Below are positions 48,081 to 58,418 of a DNA stretch of 64,000 nucleotides, piece after piece (the stretch's first letter is position 1; each line of letters opens with the position of its first letter). Source of the DNA: Pseudomonas sp. Root562 (GTDB lineage: Bacteria > Pseudomonadota > Gammaproteobacteria > Pseudomonadales > Pseudomonadaceae); assembly GCF_001427125.1 (NCBI RefSeq), contig NZ_LMGK01000001.1, forward strand, positions 384,108 to 448,107, written 5' to 3'. A program made the translations under genes and the position numbers. The notes under the pieces are model-generated. The model saw only the letters and a program-made list of their open reading frames with translations, was not told where the DNA came from and made no database searches.

Positions 48081-49151
48081 CTAAGCGCTGCGAGAGAGGT
48101 GCTGACGCAAAGCCCACTCCACATGCTCCCTGACCATTTCCGACGGATACTCCCGTCGCGCCTTCAACGCTTCCAGTACCGGAATCGTTGAAGGCGCATT
48201 CCCCAGCCCCACTGCCAGATTGCGCAGCCAACTTTCGTAACCGGCGCGCCGCAACGGCGAGCCTTCGGTGCTGCTGAGAAACTTGTCCTCGTCCCACATG
48301 AACAATTCGGCCAGTTCAGCGTTGTCCAGGTTGTGCCGTGGCTTGAAGTCGCTTTCCCCGGACGGACGGGCGAAGCGGTTCCACGGGCAAACGATCTGGC
48401 AGTCGTCGCAACCGAACACCCGGTTGCCGATCAACGGCCGCAGTTCTTCGGCAATCGCACCCTTGAGTTCAATGGTCAGGTAGGAAATACAGCGCCGGGC
48501 ATCCAGCACATAGGGGCCGACGAAGGCATTGGTCGGGCAGATGTCGAGGCACGCGGTGCAGCGGCCGCAGTGTTCGGTGGCGTGGGGCGAGTCCACCGGC
48601 AGCGGCAAGTCGACGAACAGTTCCGCGAGGAAGAAGTAACTGCCGGCCTTGCGATTCAGGACCAGGGTGTTTTTGCCGATCCAGCCGAGGCCGGCTTGCT
48701 CCGCGATGGCTTTTTCCAGCACCGGGGCGCTGTCGACAAAGGCGCGGTAGCCGAAGGGGCCGATGACGGCTTGAATCTTTTCTGCCAGTTGTTGCACGCG
48801 CTTGCGAATTAATTTGTGGTAATCGCGGCCCAAGGCATAACGCGAGACATAAGCTTTTTCCGGTTGGGCCAGCACTTTTGCCATTTGCGTGTCGCCGGCC
48901 AGGTAGTCCATGCGCAGCGACACCACGCGCAAAGTGCCCGGCACCAGTTCTTCCGGGTGCGAACGTTTGCTGCCGTGGGCACCCATGTAGTCCATTTCGC
49001 CGTGATAGCCGGCTTCGAGCCAGCGCTGCAGATGCTGCTCATGCTCGGCCAGGTCGAGACCACTGATGCCGACTTGCTGAAAGCCCAGCTCACGACCCCA
49101 ATCCTTGATGGATTGGGCGAGGGCGGGCAGATCTGTAGTAATAGCGGGCAT
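48081..49151 (-). CDS. queG: Epoxyqueuosine reductase QueG
   Basis: A 356-residue cobalamin and 4Fe-4S dependent enzyme that makes queuosine in tRNA. Two 4Fe-4S cluster motifs are seen: CGRCTACLDICP and CDDCQIVCPWN. Further family phrases are GWIGKNTLVLNRKAGSYFFL and RWLEAGYHGEMDYM. The ATG at 49151 (MPAITTDLPALAQSIKDWG) was chosen; the frame continues upstream but crosses the divergent nnr promoter. The tail after the second cluster contains a HEAT-like segment (WLRNLAVGLGNAP, ALRQHL). The gene lies 63 bp from and divergent to nnr, as in other Pseudomonas and in Enterobacteria. Confidence 0.96.
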   Translation of the reverse strand: MPAITTDLPALAQSIKDWGRELGFQQVGISGLDLAEHEQHLQRWLEAGYHGEMDYMGAHGSKRSHPEELVPGTLRVVSLRMDYLAGDTQMAKVLAQPEKAYVSRYALGRDYHKLIRKRVQQLAEKIQAVIGPFGYRAFVDSAPVLEKAIAEQAGLGWIGKNTLVLNRKAGSYFFLAELFVDLPLPVDSPHATEHCGRCTACLDICPTNAFVGPYVLDARRCISYLTIELKGAIAEELRPLIGNRVFGCDDCQIVCPWNRFARPSGESDFKPRHNLDNAELAELFMWDEDKFLSSTEGSPLRRAGYESWLRNLAVGLGNAPSTIPVLEALKARREYPSEMVREHVEWALRQHLSRSA

Positions 49152-49214
49152 GAGGCGAGAGAAACCGGAGCTGAGGTGCGTATAATTCTGCCAGACATCG
49201 GAGCCCGAAGACGC

Positions 49215-50714
49215 ATGCCGCACACTAAAGATGAAATACCCGACGCGCTGTACAGCGCCGCCCAGGTGCGAGCACTCGATGCGAGCCTGATCGCGGCCGG
49301 CACCAGGGGCTTCGAATTGATGCAGCGCGCGGCCCGGGCCACCTGGCGTGCAATGGTCCGCCAATGGCCGGCAGCAAGCGAGTTAAGCGTATTGGCTGGC
49401 CATGGCAATAATGCTGGCGACGGCTATCTGGTGGCGGTTCTGGCTCGACGTGCCGGATGGACCGTGCGGGTGCTGGCGGTGGGCGATCCGCAGCGTTTGC
49501 AGGGCGATGCGGCATTGGCATATGCCGAGGCTGTATCTGAAAAAGTCTTCATTGAGCACTGGGCAGCCGGGTCCGAGTTGCGCGGCATTGTACTGGATGC
49601 GTTGCTGGGCACGGGTTTGACCGGCGAAGTGCGCGAGCCATACCGCAGCGCTATCGGTGCGATCAATGCTGTCGAGCTGCCCGTGGTGGCGGTGGATATT
49701 CCATCCGGGTTGTGCGCGGATACCGGTCGCATTCTGGGGGATGCAGTGCGAGCCGACCTGACGGTCACGTTCATTGGTTTGAAACTGGGATTGTTCACGG
49801 GCGATGCGGCAGACGTGGTGGGCGAGCTGGTTTTCAATGATCTGCACGCCGACCCGCAGTTGCTTGAGGGGGCACCGATCAGTGCCCGTCGCTTGTCAGC
49901 CAACAATCTTCCGCGTCTGGCCTCCCGCGCACCGGCTTCCCATAAAGGCAAGTTCGGCCATGTGCTGCTGATCGGTGGTGATCGCGGTTTCGGCGGCGCG
50001 ATCCTGCTGAGTGCGCAAAGTGCACTGCGCAGCGGCGCCGGCATGGTTTCGGTGGCGACCCGCAGCGAACATGTACCCGCCGCGCTGGCCAGAATCCCCG
50101 AAGCGATGGTTTTGGGCGCCTCATCAGCCAATCAGTTAATGGGTTTGCTTCAAAAAGTTTCCGTGCTGGTTGTCGGCCCGGGACTTGGGCAGGCTGGCTG
50201 GGGGCGCAGCTTGTTGTCCGCCGCCGCCAACGCGCCGTTACCGCAAGTCTGGGACGCCGATGCGCTGAACCTGCTGGCCGAGGCGCGTGTGGTGTTGCCC
50301 AGGGATTGCGTCATCACCCCGCATCCGGGTGAGGCGGCACGCTTGTTGGGGATCAGCACGGCGCAGGTTCAGGCGGATCGTCCTGCAGCAGCCCACGCGT
50401 TGAGCAAAAAATATACAGCCGTGGTTGTGCTCAAAGGCGCCGGCAGTTTGATCGCCAGTCCCGACGGGCGGTTGGCCGTGTGTCATCAGGGGCACCCGGC
50501 AATGGCCACCGCCGGTTTGGGCGATGTGTTGGCCGGGCTGGTCGGCGCGTTGCTGGCTCAGGGCATGGCAGCGTTCGACGCAGCCTGCCTGGCGGTCTGG
50601 CTGCACGCCAATGCCGGTGCGCAACAGGGTAAATTCGGCCGTGGGCTGGCGGCCAGTGATCTGATACCAGCCATTCGTCAGTTGTTGGAGGAGCAAGCAC
50701 CGTGTCTGAAGTAA
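49215..50714 (+). CDS. nnr: Bifunctional NAD(P)H-hydrate epimerase / ADP-dependent NAD(P)H-hydrate dehydratase Nnr
   Basis: A 499-residue repair enzyme for hydrated NAD(P)H. The N-terminal half (YjeF_N) is the epimerase, with the GHGNNAGDGY phosphate-binding motif and the catalytic Asp in AVDIPSGL. The C-terminal half is a ribokinase-like dehydratase with HKGKFGHVLLIGG, ITPHPGEAARLLG and ATAGLGDVLAG. The start MPHTKDEIPDALYSAAQVRAL at ATG 49215 places the first helix correctly. It opens a long plus-strand run that continues with tsaE (13-base overlap). In E. coli the same pair (yjeF-yjeE) precedes amiB and mutL. Confidence 0.96.
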   Translation: MPHTKDEIPDALYSAAQVRALDASLIAAGTRGFELMQRAARATWRAMVRQWPAASELSVLAGHGNNAGDGYLVAVLARRAGWTVRVLAVGDPQRLQGDAALAYAEAVSEKVFIEHWAAGSELRGIVLDALLGTGLTGEVREPYRSAIGAINAVELPVVAVDIPSGLCADTGRILGDAVRADLTVTFIGLKLGLFTGDAADVVGELVFNDLHADPQLLEGAPISARRLSANNLPRLASRAPASHKGKFGHVLLIGGDRGFGGAILLSAQSALRSGAGMVSVATRSEHVPAALARIPEAMVLGASSANQLMGLLQKVSVLVVGPGLGQAGWGRSLLSAAANAPLPQVWDADALNLLAEARVVLPRDCVITPHPGEAARLLGISTAQVQADRPAAAHALSKKYTAVVVLKGAGSLIASPDGRLAVCHQGHPAMATAGLGDVLAGLVGALLAQGMAAFDAACLAVWLHANAGAQQGKFGRGLAASDLIPAIRQLLEEQAPCLK

Positions 50715-51172
50715 CCCTGTACCTGGCTGATGAAGAAGCGATGACCGCGTTTGGCGCGCGTATCGCTCAGACGACTCAAGGGCACGGTCTGATTTTTCTC
50801 GAGGGTAATCTCGGCATGGGTAAAACCACGCTGTCGCGGGGCATCATCCGTGGCCTGGGCCATGTCGGGGCGGTGAAAAGTCCGACGTTCACTCTGGTCG
50901 AGCCTTACGAGATCGGTGACATTCGCGCCTTCCATTTCGACCTGTATCGACTGGTCGACCCCGAAGAGCTGGAATTCCTTGGTATCCGCGACTACTTCGA
51001 AGATGACGCCCTGTGTCTGATCGAATGGCCCGATAAAGGTGCAGGCTTTTTGCCAAAGCCCGACCTGACCATTACCATTAGCCCGCAAGACAGCGGACGT
51101 TCGCTGACAATTTTATCCCAGGGTTCGCGTGGCGAAGCCTGGTGTGCCGCTTTGGCATTGGAATCCAAATAG
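50702..51172 (+). CDS. tsaE: tRNA threonylcarbamoyladenosine biosynthesis ATPase TsaE
   Basis: A 156-residue P-loop ATPase that works with TsaB and TsaD to make t6A in tRNA. The Walker A motif is EGNLGMGKTTL; other family elements are VKSPTFTLVEPY, FHFDLYRL and CLIEWPDKG. It uses a GTG start overlapping the end of nnr by 13 bases. The length is standard (E. coli 153). The nnr-tsaE-amiB-mutL-miaA order is the same as in E. coli. Confidence 0.96.
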   Translation: MSEVTLYLADEEAMTAFGARIAQTTQGHGLIFLEGNLGMGKTTLSRGIIRGLGHVGAVKSPTFTLVEPYEIGDIRAFHFDLYRLVDPEELEFLGIRDYFEDDALCLIEWPDKGAGFLPKPDLTITISPQDSGRSLTILSQGSRGEAWCAALALESK

Positions 51173-51187
51173 ATGATGGGGTTAGGT

Positions 51188-52603
51188 ATGCGCTTTCGCG
51201 CGTTGGTTGCTGCCGTAGGGATGTTGTTTTTGGCGGTGACCGTCGACGCTGTGGCCGAATCGAAGGTCAACAGTGTTCGCCTGTGGCGGGCGCCGGACAA
51301 CACGCGGCTGGTGTTTGACCTGACGGGTCCCGTACAGCACAGCGTCTTCACCCTGTCTGCTCCCGATCGCCTGGTCATCGACATCAATGGCGCCAGCCTT
51401 GGCGCGCCGCTGAACGTCAACACTTCGAATACGCCGATCACTGCCATGCGCTCGGCCCAGCGTACGCCGACCGACCTGCGGGTGGTCATCGATCTGAAAA
51501 AGGCCGTCACGCCAAAAAGCTTCTCCCTGGCCCCGAATGCCCAGTACGGCAACCGACTGGTGGTCGACCTGTTCGACAACCCGGCCGATGCCGCGCCGCC
51601 GCCAGCGCCAACGCCTTCGGTCGCCACGGTGCCTGCCGTGCCGGTCACGCCGACCGAGCCTGCAATCAAATTGCCGCCAGCCCCGGCCGGCAAACGCGAC
51701 ATCATTGTCGTGATCGACGCCGGTCACGGTGGCGAAGACCCGGGGGCTTCCGGCTCTCGCGGTCAGCGTGAAAAAGACGTGGTGTTGCAGATTGCCCGCG
51801 AAACCCAACGCCAGGTCAACGGCATAAAAGGCTTCCGCGCCGAACTGACCCGCACTGGCGACTATTTCATCCCCTTGCGCGGGCGTACCGAAATCGCCCG
51901 CAAGAAGGGCGCCGATCTGTTCGTTTCGATCCACGCCGACGCCGCACCTTCGGCCGCTGCGTTCGGTGCATCGGTATTCGCTTTGTCTGATCGCGGAGCG
52001 ACCTCCGAGACCGCACGTTGGCTGGCAGACAGCGAAAACCGTTCCGACCTGATCGGCGGTGCCGGCAACGTCAGCCTTGATGACAAGGACCGCATGCTTG
52101 CCGGCGTGCTGCTCGATCTGTCGATGACCGCTTCCCTGACGTCCAGCCTGAACGTCGGGCAGAAAGTCTTGAGCAACATCGGCCGGGTCACGCCATTGCA
52201 CAAACAACGCGTGGAACAAGCCGGGTTCATGGTGTTGAAGTCGCCGGACATTCCGTCGATCCTGGTGGAAACCGGGTTTATCTCCAACGCCAACGAAGCC
52301 TCGAAACTCGCGGCATCGAGCCACCAGCAAGCGCTGGCACGTTCCATCAGCAGCGGCGTGCGCCAGTTCTTCCAGCAAAATCCGCCACCGGGCACTTACA
52401 TTGCCTGGCTGCGTGACTCGGGCAAGATCGCTCAAGGTCCGCGTGATCACCGGGTAAACCCGGGCGAAACGCTGGCGATGATCGCCGTGCGCTATCAGGT
52501 ATCGCCTGCTGCTGTGCGCAGTGCGAACAATCTGTCGAACGATGAGCTGAAGGTCGGTCAGCACCTGACCATTCCGGGCAATGACCTGGCGGCCAAAGAA
52601 TGA
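51188..52603 (+). CDS. amiB: N-acetylmuramoyl-L-alanine amidase AmiB (AMIN, Amidase_3, LysM)
   Basis: A periplasmic cell-wall amidase of about 471 residues that splits septal peptidoglycan during daughter-cell separation. A signal peptide ([23 protein letters not shown]) precedes an AMIN domain ([19 protein letters not shown]). A Pro-rich linker leads to the zinc amidase with [13 protein letters not shown] (zinc His and Glu), DLFVSIHAD and [12 protein letters not shown]-terminal LysM ([18 protein letters not shown]) binds glycan. Starts at 51173 and 51176 are also possible (adding five or four residues); 51188 was chosen for its signal-peptide geometry. EnvC-type activation is expected. mutL overlaps by four bases. 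Confidence 0.95.
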   Translation: MRFRALVAAVGMLFLAVTVDAVAESKVNSVRLWRAPDNTRLVFDLTGPVQHSVFTLSAPDRLVIDINGASLGAPLNVNTSNTPITAMRSAQRTPTDLRVVIDLKKAVTPKSFSLAPNAQYGNRLVVDLFDNPADAAPPPAPTPSVATVPAVPVTPTEPAIKLPPAPAGKRDIIVVIDAGHGGEDPGASGSRGQREKDVVLQIARETQRQVNGIKGFRAELTRTGDYFIPLRGRTEIARKKGADLFVSIHADAAPSAAAFGASVFALSDRGATSETARWLADSENRSDLIGGAGNVSLDDKDRMLAGVLLDLSMTASLTSSLNVGQKVLSNIGRVTPLHKQRVEQAGFMVLKSPDIPSILVETGFISNANEASKLAASSHQQALARSISSGVRQFFQQNPPPGTYIAWLRDSGKIAQGPRDHRVNPGETLAMIAVRYQVSPAAVRSANNLSNDELKVGQHLTIPGNDLAAKE

Positions 52604-54510
52604 ACCAGGTCGTGAACAAAAGCGCTCGCATCGAGCTGCTCAGCCCGCGGCTGGCGAACCAGATTGCCGCCGGTGAGGTGGTGGAGCGTCCGGCGTCGGT
52701 GATCAAGGAGCTGCTGGAAAACAGCCTCGACTCCGGCGCCAAACGAATCGATGTCGATGTCGAACAGGGCGGCGTCAAGCTGCTACGGGTGCGCGACGAC
52801 GGCAGCGGGATTTCCGCCGACGACCTGCCGCTGGCGCTGGCGCGTCACGCCACCAGCAAGATTCGCAACCTGGAAGACCTCGAGCAGGTGATGAGCCTGG
52901 GCTTTCGTGGTGAGGCACTGGCGTCGATCAGCTCTGTGGCGCGCCTGACCCTGACGTCCCGCACCCGCGATGCCGATCAGGCCTGGCAGGTGGAAACCGA
53001 AGGCCGCGACATGGCGCCTCGCGTGCAGCCCGCCGCTCATCCAGTGGGCACCTCAGTGGAAGTGCGCGACCTGTTTTTCAACACCCCGGCGCGGCGCAAG
53101 TTTCTCAAAACCGAAAAAACCGAGTTCGATCACCTGCAAGAAGTGATCAGGCGTCTGGCGCTGGCGCGTTTCGACGTGGCGTTCCATTTGCGGCACAACG
53201 GTAAAACCATTCTCAGCCTGCATGAGGCCCACGATGACGCGGCCCGTGCACGGCGCGTGGCGGCCATCTGCGGGCCGGGGTTCCTGGAGCAGGCGCTGCC
53301 GATCGAAATCGAGCGCAATGGTCTGCACCTGTGGGGCTGGGTCGGTTTGCCGACCTTCAACCGTAGCCAGGCGGATTTGCAGTATTTCTTCGTCAACGGT
53401 CGTGCGGTGCGCGACAAACTGGTGGCTCACGCGGTGCGCCAGGCTTATCGCGACGTGCTGTTCAACGGCCGGCATCCGACATTCGTGCTGTTTTTCGAGG
53501 TTGACCCGACAGGTGTCGACGTCAACGTGCACCCGACCAAACACGAAGTGCGTTTCCGCGAAGGGCGCATGGTCCACGATTTCCTCTACGGTACTTTGCA
53601 CCGCGCCTTGGGCGATGTGCGGCCGGACGACCATCTGGCGGCGCCGGTGGCGACGGCCATCGTCCGGCCGACCGGTCTGGATGCCGGAGAATTCGGTCCC
53701 CAGGGCGAAATGCGCCTGGCCGCCAATGCACTGCTTGAGCAACCGCAGGCTCAGCCTTCGTTCAATACGCCTGCCGGTTCAGGCGCTGGCGCCGGTTACC
53801 AGTATCAATACACGCCACGTCCGCAGTCCGGTGTACCCGTAGCTGAAGCGCAAGCGGCCTATCGCGAGTTTTTCGCTCCGCTGCCCGAGGCCAATGCCGT
53901 CGCGCTGCCCGCGGGGCAGGATGATATTCCGCCGTTGGGTTACGCGCTGGCGCAGCTTAAAGGCATCTACATTCTTTCGGAAAATGCCCAGGGCCTGGTT
54001 TTGGTGGACATGCATGCCGCTCACGAACGGATCATGTACGAGCGCTTGAAGGTTGCGATGGCCAGCGAAGGCCTGAGCGGCCAACCGCTGCTGGTGCCGG
54101 AATCGCTGGCAGTCAGCCAGCGTGAAGCCGATTGTGCTGAAGAGCATGTCGCCTGGTTCCAGCGTCTGGGCTTTGAATTGCAGCGTCTTGGCCCGGAAAC
54201 CCTGGCCATTCGGCAGATTCCGGCACTGCTCAAGCAGGCGGAAGCCAACCGCCTGGTCGCTGATGTATTGGCTGACCTGATGGAGTACGGCACCAGCGAT
54301 CGCATTCAGGCGCACATCAACGAACTGCTGGGGACCATGGCTTGTCATGGCGCGGTTCGTGCGAATCGGCGTCTGGCCCTGCCGGAAATGAACGGTCTGC
54401 TGCGTGACATGGAAAACACCGAACGCAGCGGTCAATGTAACCATGGCCGACCGACCTGGACCCAACTGGGCCTGGACGATCTGGACAAACTGTTCTTGCG
54501 CGGTCGTTGA
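52600..54510 (+). CDS. mutL: DNA mismatch repair protein MutL
   Basis: A 636-residue mismatch repair protein linking MutS recognition to strand removal. The GHKL ATPase motifs are present: [21 protein letters not shown] and [10 protein letters not shown]. After a Pro/Ala-rich linker, the C-terminal dimerisation domain contains [12 protein letters not shown] starting at residue 470. This fits the D-x-H-A-x2-E-x4-E metal-binding motif of MutL endonucleases, as expected in bacteria without MutH such as Pseudomonas. A second conserved element is [11 protein letters not shown]. It overlaps amiB by four bases (ATGA) and miaA by one base (TGATG), so all three are translationally coupled. Confidence 0.97.
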   Translation: MNQVVNKSARIELLSPRLANQIAAGEVVERPASVIKELLENSLDSGAKRIDVDVEQGGVKLLRVRDDGSGISADDLPLALARHATSKIRNLEDLEQVMSLGFRGEALASISSVARLTLTSRTRDADQAWQVETEGRDMAPRVQPAAHPVGTSVEVRDLFFNTPARRKFLKTEKTEFDHLQEVIRRLALARFDVAFHLRHNGKTILSLHEAHDDAARARRVAAICGPGFLEQALPIEIERNGLHLWGWVGLPTFNRSQADLQYFFVNGRAVRDKLVAHAVRQAYRDVLFNGRHPTFVLFFEVDPTGVDVNVHPTKHEVRFREGRMVHDFLYGTLHRALGDVRPDDHLAAPVATAIVRPTGLDAGEFGPQGEMRLAANALLEQPQAQPSFNTPAGSGAGAGYQYQYTPRPQSGVPVAEAQAAYREFFAPLPEANAVALPAGQDDIPPLGYALAQLKGIYILSENAQGLVLVDMHAAHERIMYERLKVAMASEGLSGQPLLVPESLAVSQREADCAEEHVAWFQRLGFELQRLGPETLAIRQIPALLKQAEANRLVADVLADLMEYGTSDRIQAHINELLGTMACHGAVRANRRLALPEMNGLLRDMENTERSGQCNHGRPTWTQLGLDDLDKLFLRGR

Positions 54511-55481
54511 TGAGCCAGCTCCCACCTGCGATTTTCCTGATGGGCCCGACCGCCGCCGGCAAGACCGACCTGGCCATCGAGCTCACCAAGGTCCTGCCTT
54601 GCGAACTGATCAGCGTCGATTCGGCGCTGGTCTATCGTGGCATGGACATCGGCACCGCCAAGCCGTCGAAAGAGCTGTTGGCAGAGTTTCCGCACCGTTT
54701 GATCGATATTCTCGACCCGGCCGAGAGCTATTCGGCCGCGGATTTTCGCCGTGACGCCCTCGAAGCCATGGCCGATATCACTGCGCGGGGAAAAATTCCG
54801 CTGTTGGTAGGCGGCACGATGCTCTACTACAAGGCTTTGCTCGAAGGGCTGGCAGAAATGCCGGCGGCTGATCCCTGCGTGCGCGCGCAAATCGAGGAAG
54901 AGGCTGCACGCCTTGGCTGGCAAGCCCTGCACGACCAGTTGGCGGTGATTGATCCGGTCTCCGCGGCGCGGATTCATCCGAACGATCCGCAGCGCCTGAG
55001 TCGAGCACTGGAAGTTTATCGCGTGAGCGGTCAAAGCATGACTGCACTACGCTTGCAACAATCTGCGCAAAGTACTGAAGCAGCCGCTTCGGGACGGCAA
55101 CAATTGCCCTATACTGTCGCGAACTTGGCCATTGCTCCGGCAAATCGTCAGGTACTGCACGAGCGAATTAAACAAAGATTCACTTTAATGTTGGAACAGG
55201 GATTCATTGACGAGGTCGTAGCCCTGCGCAAGAGAAGTGACCTGCATGCCGGGTTGCCGTCTATACGTGCAGTAGGCTACCGCCAGGTCTGGGACTACCT
55301 GGATGGCAAGCTGACGTCAGCCGAGATGCAGGAGCGTGGAATCATTGCCACGCGCCAGTTGGCGAAACGCCAGTTCACATGGCTGCGCAGTTGGGCTGAT
55401 TTACACTGGCTGGACAGCCTGGATTGCGACAATCTGCCGCGCGCCTTGAAATACCTGGGGACCATCTCCATATTGAGCTGA
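54510..55481 (+). CDS. miaA: tRNA dimethylallyltransferase MiaA
   Basis: A 323-residue enzyme that adds a dimethylallyl group to A37 of tRNAs reading codons that begin with U. The P-loop [10 protein letters not shown] and the family segment [16 protein letters not shown] near the N-terminus are intact, followed by the [15 protein letters not shown] motif and, near the C-terminus, AVGYRQVW. The ATG at 54510 overlaps the mutL stop by one base. hfq follows after 93 bp, which should contain hfq promoters, so hfq need not rely on miaA transcription. Confidence 0.97.
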   Translation: MSQLPPAIFLMGPTAAGKTDLAIELTKVLPCELISVDSALVYRGMDIGTAKPSKELLAEFPHRLIDILDPAESYSAADFRRDALEAMADITARGKIPLLVGGTMLYYKALLEGLAEMPAADPCVRAQIEEEAARLGWQALHDQLAVIDPVSAARIHPNDPQRLSRALEVYRVSGQSMTALRLQQSAQSTEAAASGRQQLPYTVANLAIAPANRQVLHERIKQRFTLMLEQGFIDEVVALRKRSDLHAGLPSIRAVGYRQVWDYLDGKLTSAEMQERGIIATRQLAKRQFTWLRSWADLHWLDSLDCDNLPRALKYLGTISILS

Positions 55482-55574
55482 GTCCTTGCAATTGCCGTCT
55501 ATCCTTGGGGGTGTGACGGCCAAAGCCATCTGTTTACCTATTTTTTATATTGAATCCTTAAAGGAGTGCGGCAC

Positions 55575-55835
55575 ATGTCAAAAGGGCATTCGCTACAAGA
55601 CCCTTACTTGAATACTTTACGTAAAGAGAAAGTTGGGGTGTCCATCTACCTGGTCAACGGTATCAAACTGCAAGGCACGATCGAGTCGTTCGACCAGTTC
55701 GTCATCCTGCTGAAAAACACCGTCAGCCAAATGGTTTACAAACACGCTATCTCTACAGTGGTGCCGGTTCGTCCAATTCGTCTGCCTAGCGCAACCGAAT
55801 CCGAAGCAGGTGACGCTGAGCCAGGTAACGCCTGA
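55575..55835 (+). CDS. hfq: RNA chaperone Hfq
   Basis: An 86-residue Sm-like protein that forms hexameric rings and pairs small RNAs with mRNA. The Sm1 motif ([27 protein letters not shown] in outline) and Sm2 motif YKHAIST are present, as is the conserved N-terminal SLQDPYLN. The short acidic C-terminus ([12 protein letters not shown]) is typical of Pseudomonas Hfq. An excellent AAGGAG ribosome-binding site lies eight bases from the ATG. hflX follows 12 bp later, so they share a transcript. In Pseudomonas, Hfq also acts with Crc in catabolite repression. Confidence 0.98.
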   Translation: MSKGHSLQDPYLNTLRKEKVGVSIYLVNGIKLQGTIESFDQFVILLKNTVSQMVYKHAISTVVPVRPIRLPSATESEAGDAEPGNA

Positions 55836-55847
55836 TAGGAGTCTCCT

Positions 55848-57149
55848 TTGTTCTTTGAGCGCCACGGTGGTGGTGAGCGAGTCATCCTCGTTCACTTGGA
55901 TGGACAGGACCCTGAGGCGCGCGAAGATCCGCAGGAGTTTCAGGAATTGGCTAATTCGGCCGGCGCCGAGACCGTTGCGTTTTTTAACGTGCCGCGTCAT
56001 CGGCCAACCGCCAAATTCCTGATTGGCAGCGGCAAGGTCGAGGAATTGCGCGACCTGGTAAAAGCCGAAGAAGCCGATCTGGTGATTTTCAATCACGTCC
56101 TCACGCCCAGCCAGGAACGTAACCTCGAACGTGTTTTCGAGTGTCGCGTGATCGACCGCACCGGTCTGATTCTCGATATTTTCGCCCAGCGCGCCCGTAC
56201 CCATGAAGGCAAGCTCCAGGTCGAACTGGCCCAGCTTGACCACATGAGCACCCGGCTGGTTCGCGGCTGGACCCACCTTGAGCGTCAGGGTGGCGGTATC
56301 GGCATGCGTGGGCCGGGTGAAACCCAACTCGAAACCGACCGTCGATTGCTGCGGGTTCGCCTGCGACAGATCAAGGGCCGGCTGGAGAAGGTGCGCAGCC
56401 AGCGCGAACAGTCGCGACGTGGTCGCATGCGTGCGGATATCCCTACCGTATCGCTGGTGGGATATACCAACGCCGGTAAATCCACGCTGTTCAATAACGT
56501 CACGAAATCCGACGTTTACGCGGCTGACCAATTGTTCGCCACGCTGGACCCGACCCTGCGCCGTCTGGATCTGGACGACCTGGGGCCGATTGTCCTGGCG
56601 GACACCGTAGGTTTCATTCGCCACTTGCCCCACAAGCTGGTCGAGGCATTTCGGTCTACCCTCGAAGAGTCGAGCAATTCCGATCTGTTGTTGCACGTGA
56701 TCGATGCGGCCGAACCGGATCGCATGTTGCAGATCGAGCAGGTGATGGTGGTGCTGGGCGAGATTGGCGCCCAGGACTTGCCGATCCTCGAGGTCTATAA
56801 CAAACTCGATTTGCTTGAAGGCGTTGAGCCACAAATCCAGCGCGACGAAAACGGCAAGCCCCAGCGGGTCTGGCTGTCGGCGCGTGATGGCACTGGCCTG
56901 GAATTGCTTGAGCAAGCCATTGCCGAGTTGCTTGGCAGTGATTTGTTTGTTGGCACCTTGCGCTTGCCGCAACGATTCGCCCGACTGCGTGCGCAGTTTT
57001 TTGAACTCGGTGCGGTACAAAAGGAAGAACACGATGACGAAGGCATCAGTTTGCTGGCCGTTCGCTTGCCACGATCCGAGTTGAATCGGCTGGTGAGTCG
57101 TGAGGGTTTGCAACCGGTGGAGTTCATCGAGCAACACACTTTGCAATAA
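55848..57149 (+). CDS. hflX: Ribosome-associated GTPase HflX
   Basis: A 433-residue GTPase that splits stalled or hibernating ribosomes. The N-terminal HflX domain (RHRPTAKFLIGSGKVEEL) is followed by a glycine-rich coiled-coil linker (GGGIGMRGPGETQLE) and then the G domain: VGYTNAGKSTLF (G1), TLDPT (G2), DTVGFI (G3) and NKLDLL (G4). The start is TTG at 55848 with a TAGGAG ribosome-binding site; the next residues FFERHGGGERVILVHLDG fit the family. It lies 12 bp after hfq, an order conserved with E. coli (miaA-hfq-hflX-hflK-hflC). Confidence 0.96.
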   Translation: MFFERHGGGERVILVHLDGQDPEAREDPQEFQELANSAGAETVAFFNVPRHRPTAKFLIGSGKVEELRDLVKAEEADLVIFNHVLTPSQERNLERVFECRVIDRTGLILDIFAQRARTHEGKLQVELAQLDHMSTRLVRGWTHLERQGGGIGMRGPGETQLETDRRLLRVRLRQIKGRLEKVRSQREQSRRGRMRADIPTVSLVGYTNAGKSTLFNNVTKSDVYAADQLFATLDPTLRRLDLDDLGPIVLADTVGFIRHLPHKLVEAFRSTLEESSNSDLLLHVIDAAEPDRMLQIEQVMVVLGEIGAQDLPILEVYNKLDLLEGVEPQIQRDENGKPQRVWLSARDGTGLELLEQAIAELLGSDLFVGTLRLPQRFARLRAQFFELGAVQKEEHDDEGISLLAVRLPRSELNRLVSREGLQPVEFIEQHTLQ

Positions 57150-57245
57150 AAGCCTGAGAAAGCGGTTGTGCCGTGGTGACAGGCATTCTGTAGCATTGGT
57201 CGGCGCGCCGTGGGTGCGTCTTTGCTTTATCAGATGGAGAGCGCT

Positions 57246-58418
57246 ATGGCTTGGAATGAGCCGGGTGGCAACTCGAATAATCAGGATCCTTGGGGTGGCA
57301 AGCGTCGCAATAACGGCGACCGCAAGGGACCACCGGATCTCGACGAGGCCTTCCGAAAGCTGCAGGAAAGCCTGAACGGGTTGTTCGGTGGTGGTAAGAA
57401 ACGGGGTGACGACGGTGGTGGTTCGGGCAAGAGTGGCGGCTTCGGCGGCCTGCTCGGCATCGGCCTGGTCGTTCTGGCGGCCGTATGGCTGTACAGCGCG
57501 GTCTATGTCGTCGACGAGCAGGAGCAAGCCGTGGTGCTGCGCTTCGGCAAGTACTACGAAACGGTCGGCCCGGGTCTGAACATCTACTTCCCGCCGATCG
57601 ACAAGAAGTACATGGAAAACGTAACGCGTGAGCGTGCGTACACCAAGCAGGGCCAGATGCTGACCGAAGACGAGAACATCGTCGAAGTGCCGCTGACCGT
57701 GCAGTACAAGATCAGCAACCTGCAGGACTTCGTACTGAGCGTCGATCAGCCGGAAGTCAGCCTGCAGCACGCGACCGACAGCGCACTGCGCCATGTGGTG
57801 GGTTCCACCGCGATGGACCAGGTGCTGACCGAAGGTCGTGAATTGATGGCCAGCGAGATCAAGGAGCGTCTGCAACGCTTCATGGATACGTATCGCACCG
57901 GCATCACGGTCACCCAGGTCAACGTACAGAGCGCAGCGGCACCGCGTGAAGTCCAGGAAGCCTTCGATGACGTGATCCGCGCCCGTGAAGACGAGCAGCG
58001 TTCGCGTAACCAGGCCGAAACCTATGCCAACGGCGTCGTGCCGGAAGCCCGTGGTCAGGCCCAGCGCATTCTCGAAGACGCCAATGGCTACCGTGACGAA
58101 ACCGTCTCGCGTGCCAAGGGTGAGGCCGATCGCTTCACCAAACTGGTCGCCGAGTATCGCAAGGCACCTGAAGTTACCCGCCAGCGTCTGTATCTGGACA
58201 CCATGCAGGAAGTCTTCAGCAATACCAGCAAGGTTCTCGTGACCGGCAACAAGAATGGCCAGAGCAACCTGCTTTACCTGCCTCTGGACAAGATGGTCGA
58301 AAGTGGTCGCAGCACCAGCACTCCGGTGACCGGCGCCGCTGCCAGCAGCAATGAAGCGAATGCGCGTGCGGCAGCTGATCTGCAGCAACAGCAAGCACGT
58401 ACCAGGGAGAGTCGCTGA
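57246..58418 (+). CDS. hflK: FtsH protease modulator HflK
   Basis: A 390-residue inner-membrane SPFH/prohibitin protein that, with HflC, forms a large cage around the FtsH protease. The N-terminal cytoplasmic tail is Gly/Asn-rich (MAWNEPGGNSNN), then one helix (about residues 62-82, LLGIGLVVLAAVWLYSAVYV) anchors the periplasmic SPFH domain (DEQEQAVVLRFGKY). The C-terminal part is helical with a long charged stretch and ends in a Gln-rich tail. ATG 57246 has GGAG six bases upstream; a frame from 57210 or 57234 is possible but less likely. hflC overlaps its stop by one base. Confidence 0.95.
   Translation: MAWNEPGGNSNNQDPWGGKRRNNGDRKGPPDLDEAFRKLQESLNGLFGGGKKRGDDGGGSGKSGGFGGLLGIGLVVLAAVWLYSAVYVVDEQEQAVVLRFGKYYETVGPGLNIYFPPIDKKYMENVTRERAYTKQGQMLTEDENIVEVPLTVQYKISNLQDFVLSVDQPEVSLQHATDSALRHVVGSTAMDQVLTEGRELMASEIKERLQRFMDTYRTGITVTQVNVQSAAAPREVQEAFDDVIRAREDEQRSRNQAETYANGVVPEARGQAQRILEDANGYRDETVSRAKGEADRFTKLVAEYRKAPEVTRQRLYLDTMQEVFSNTSKVLVTGNKNGQSNLLYLPLDKMVESGRSTSTPVTGAAASSNEANARAAADLQQQQARTRESR

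Noticed and set aside
55617..58394. 925-codon open frame opposite hfq, hflX and hflK
   Set aside because: It lies wholly antisense to three well-supported genes; long antisense frames are common in GC-rich coding DNA and its translation is low-complexity with no family marks.
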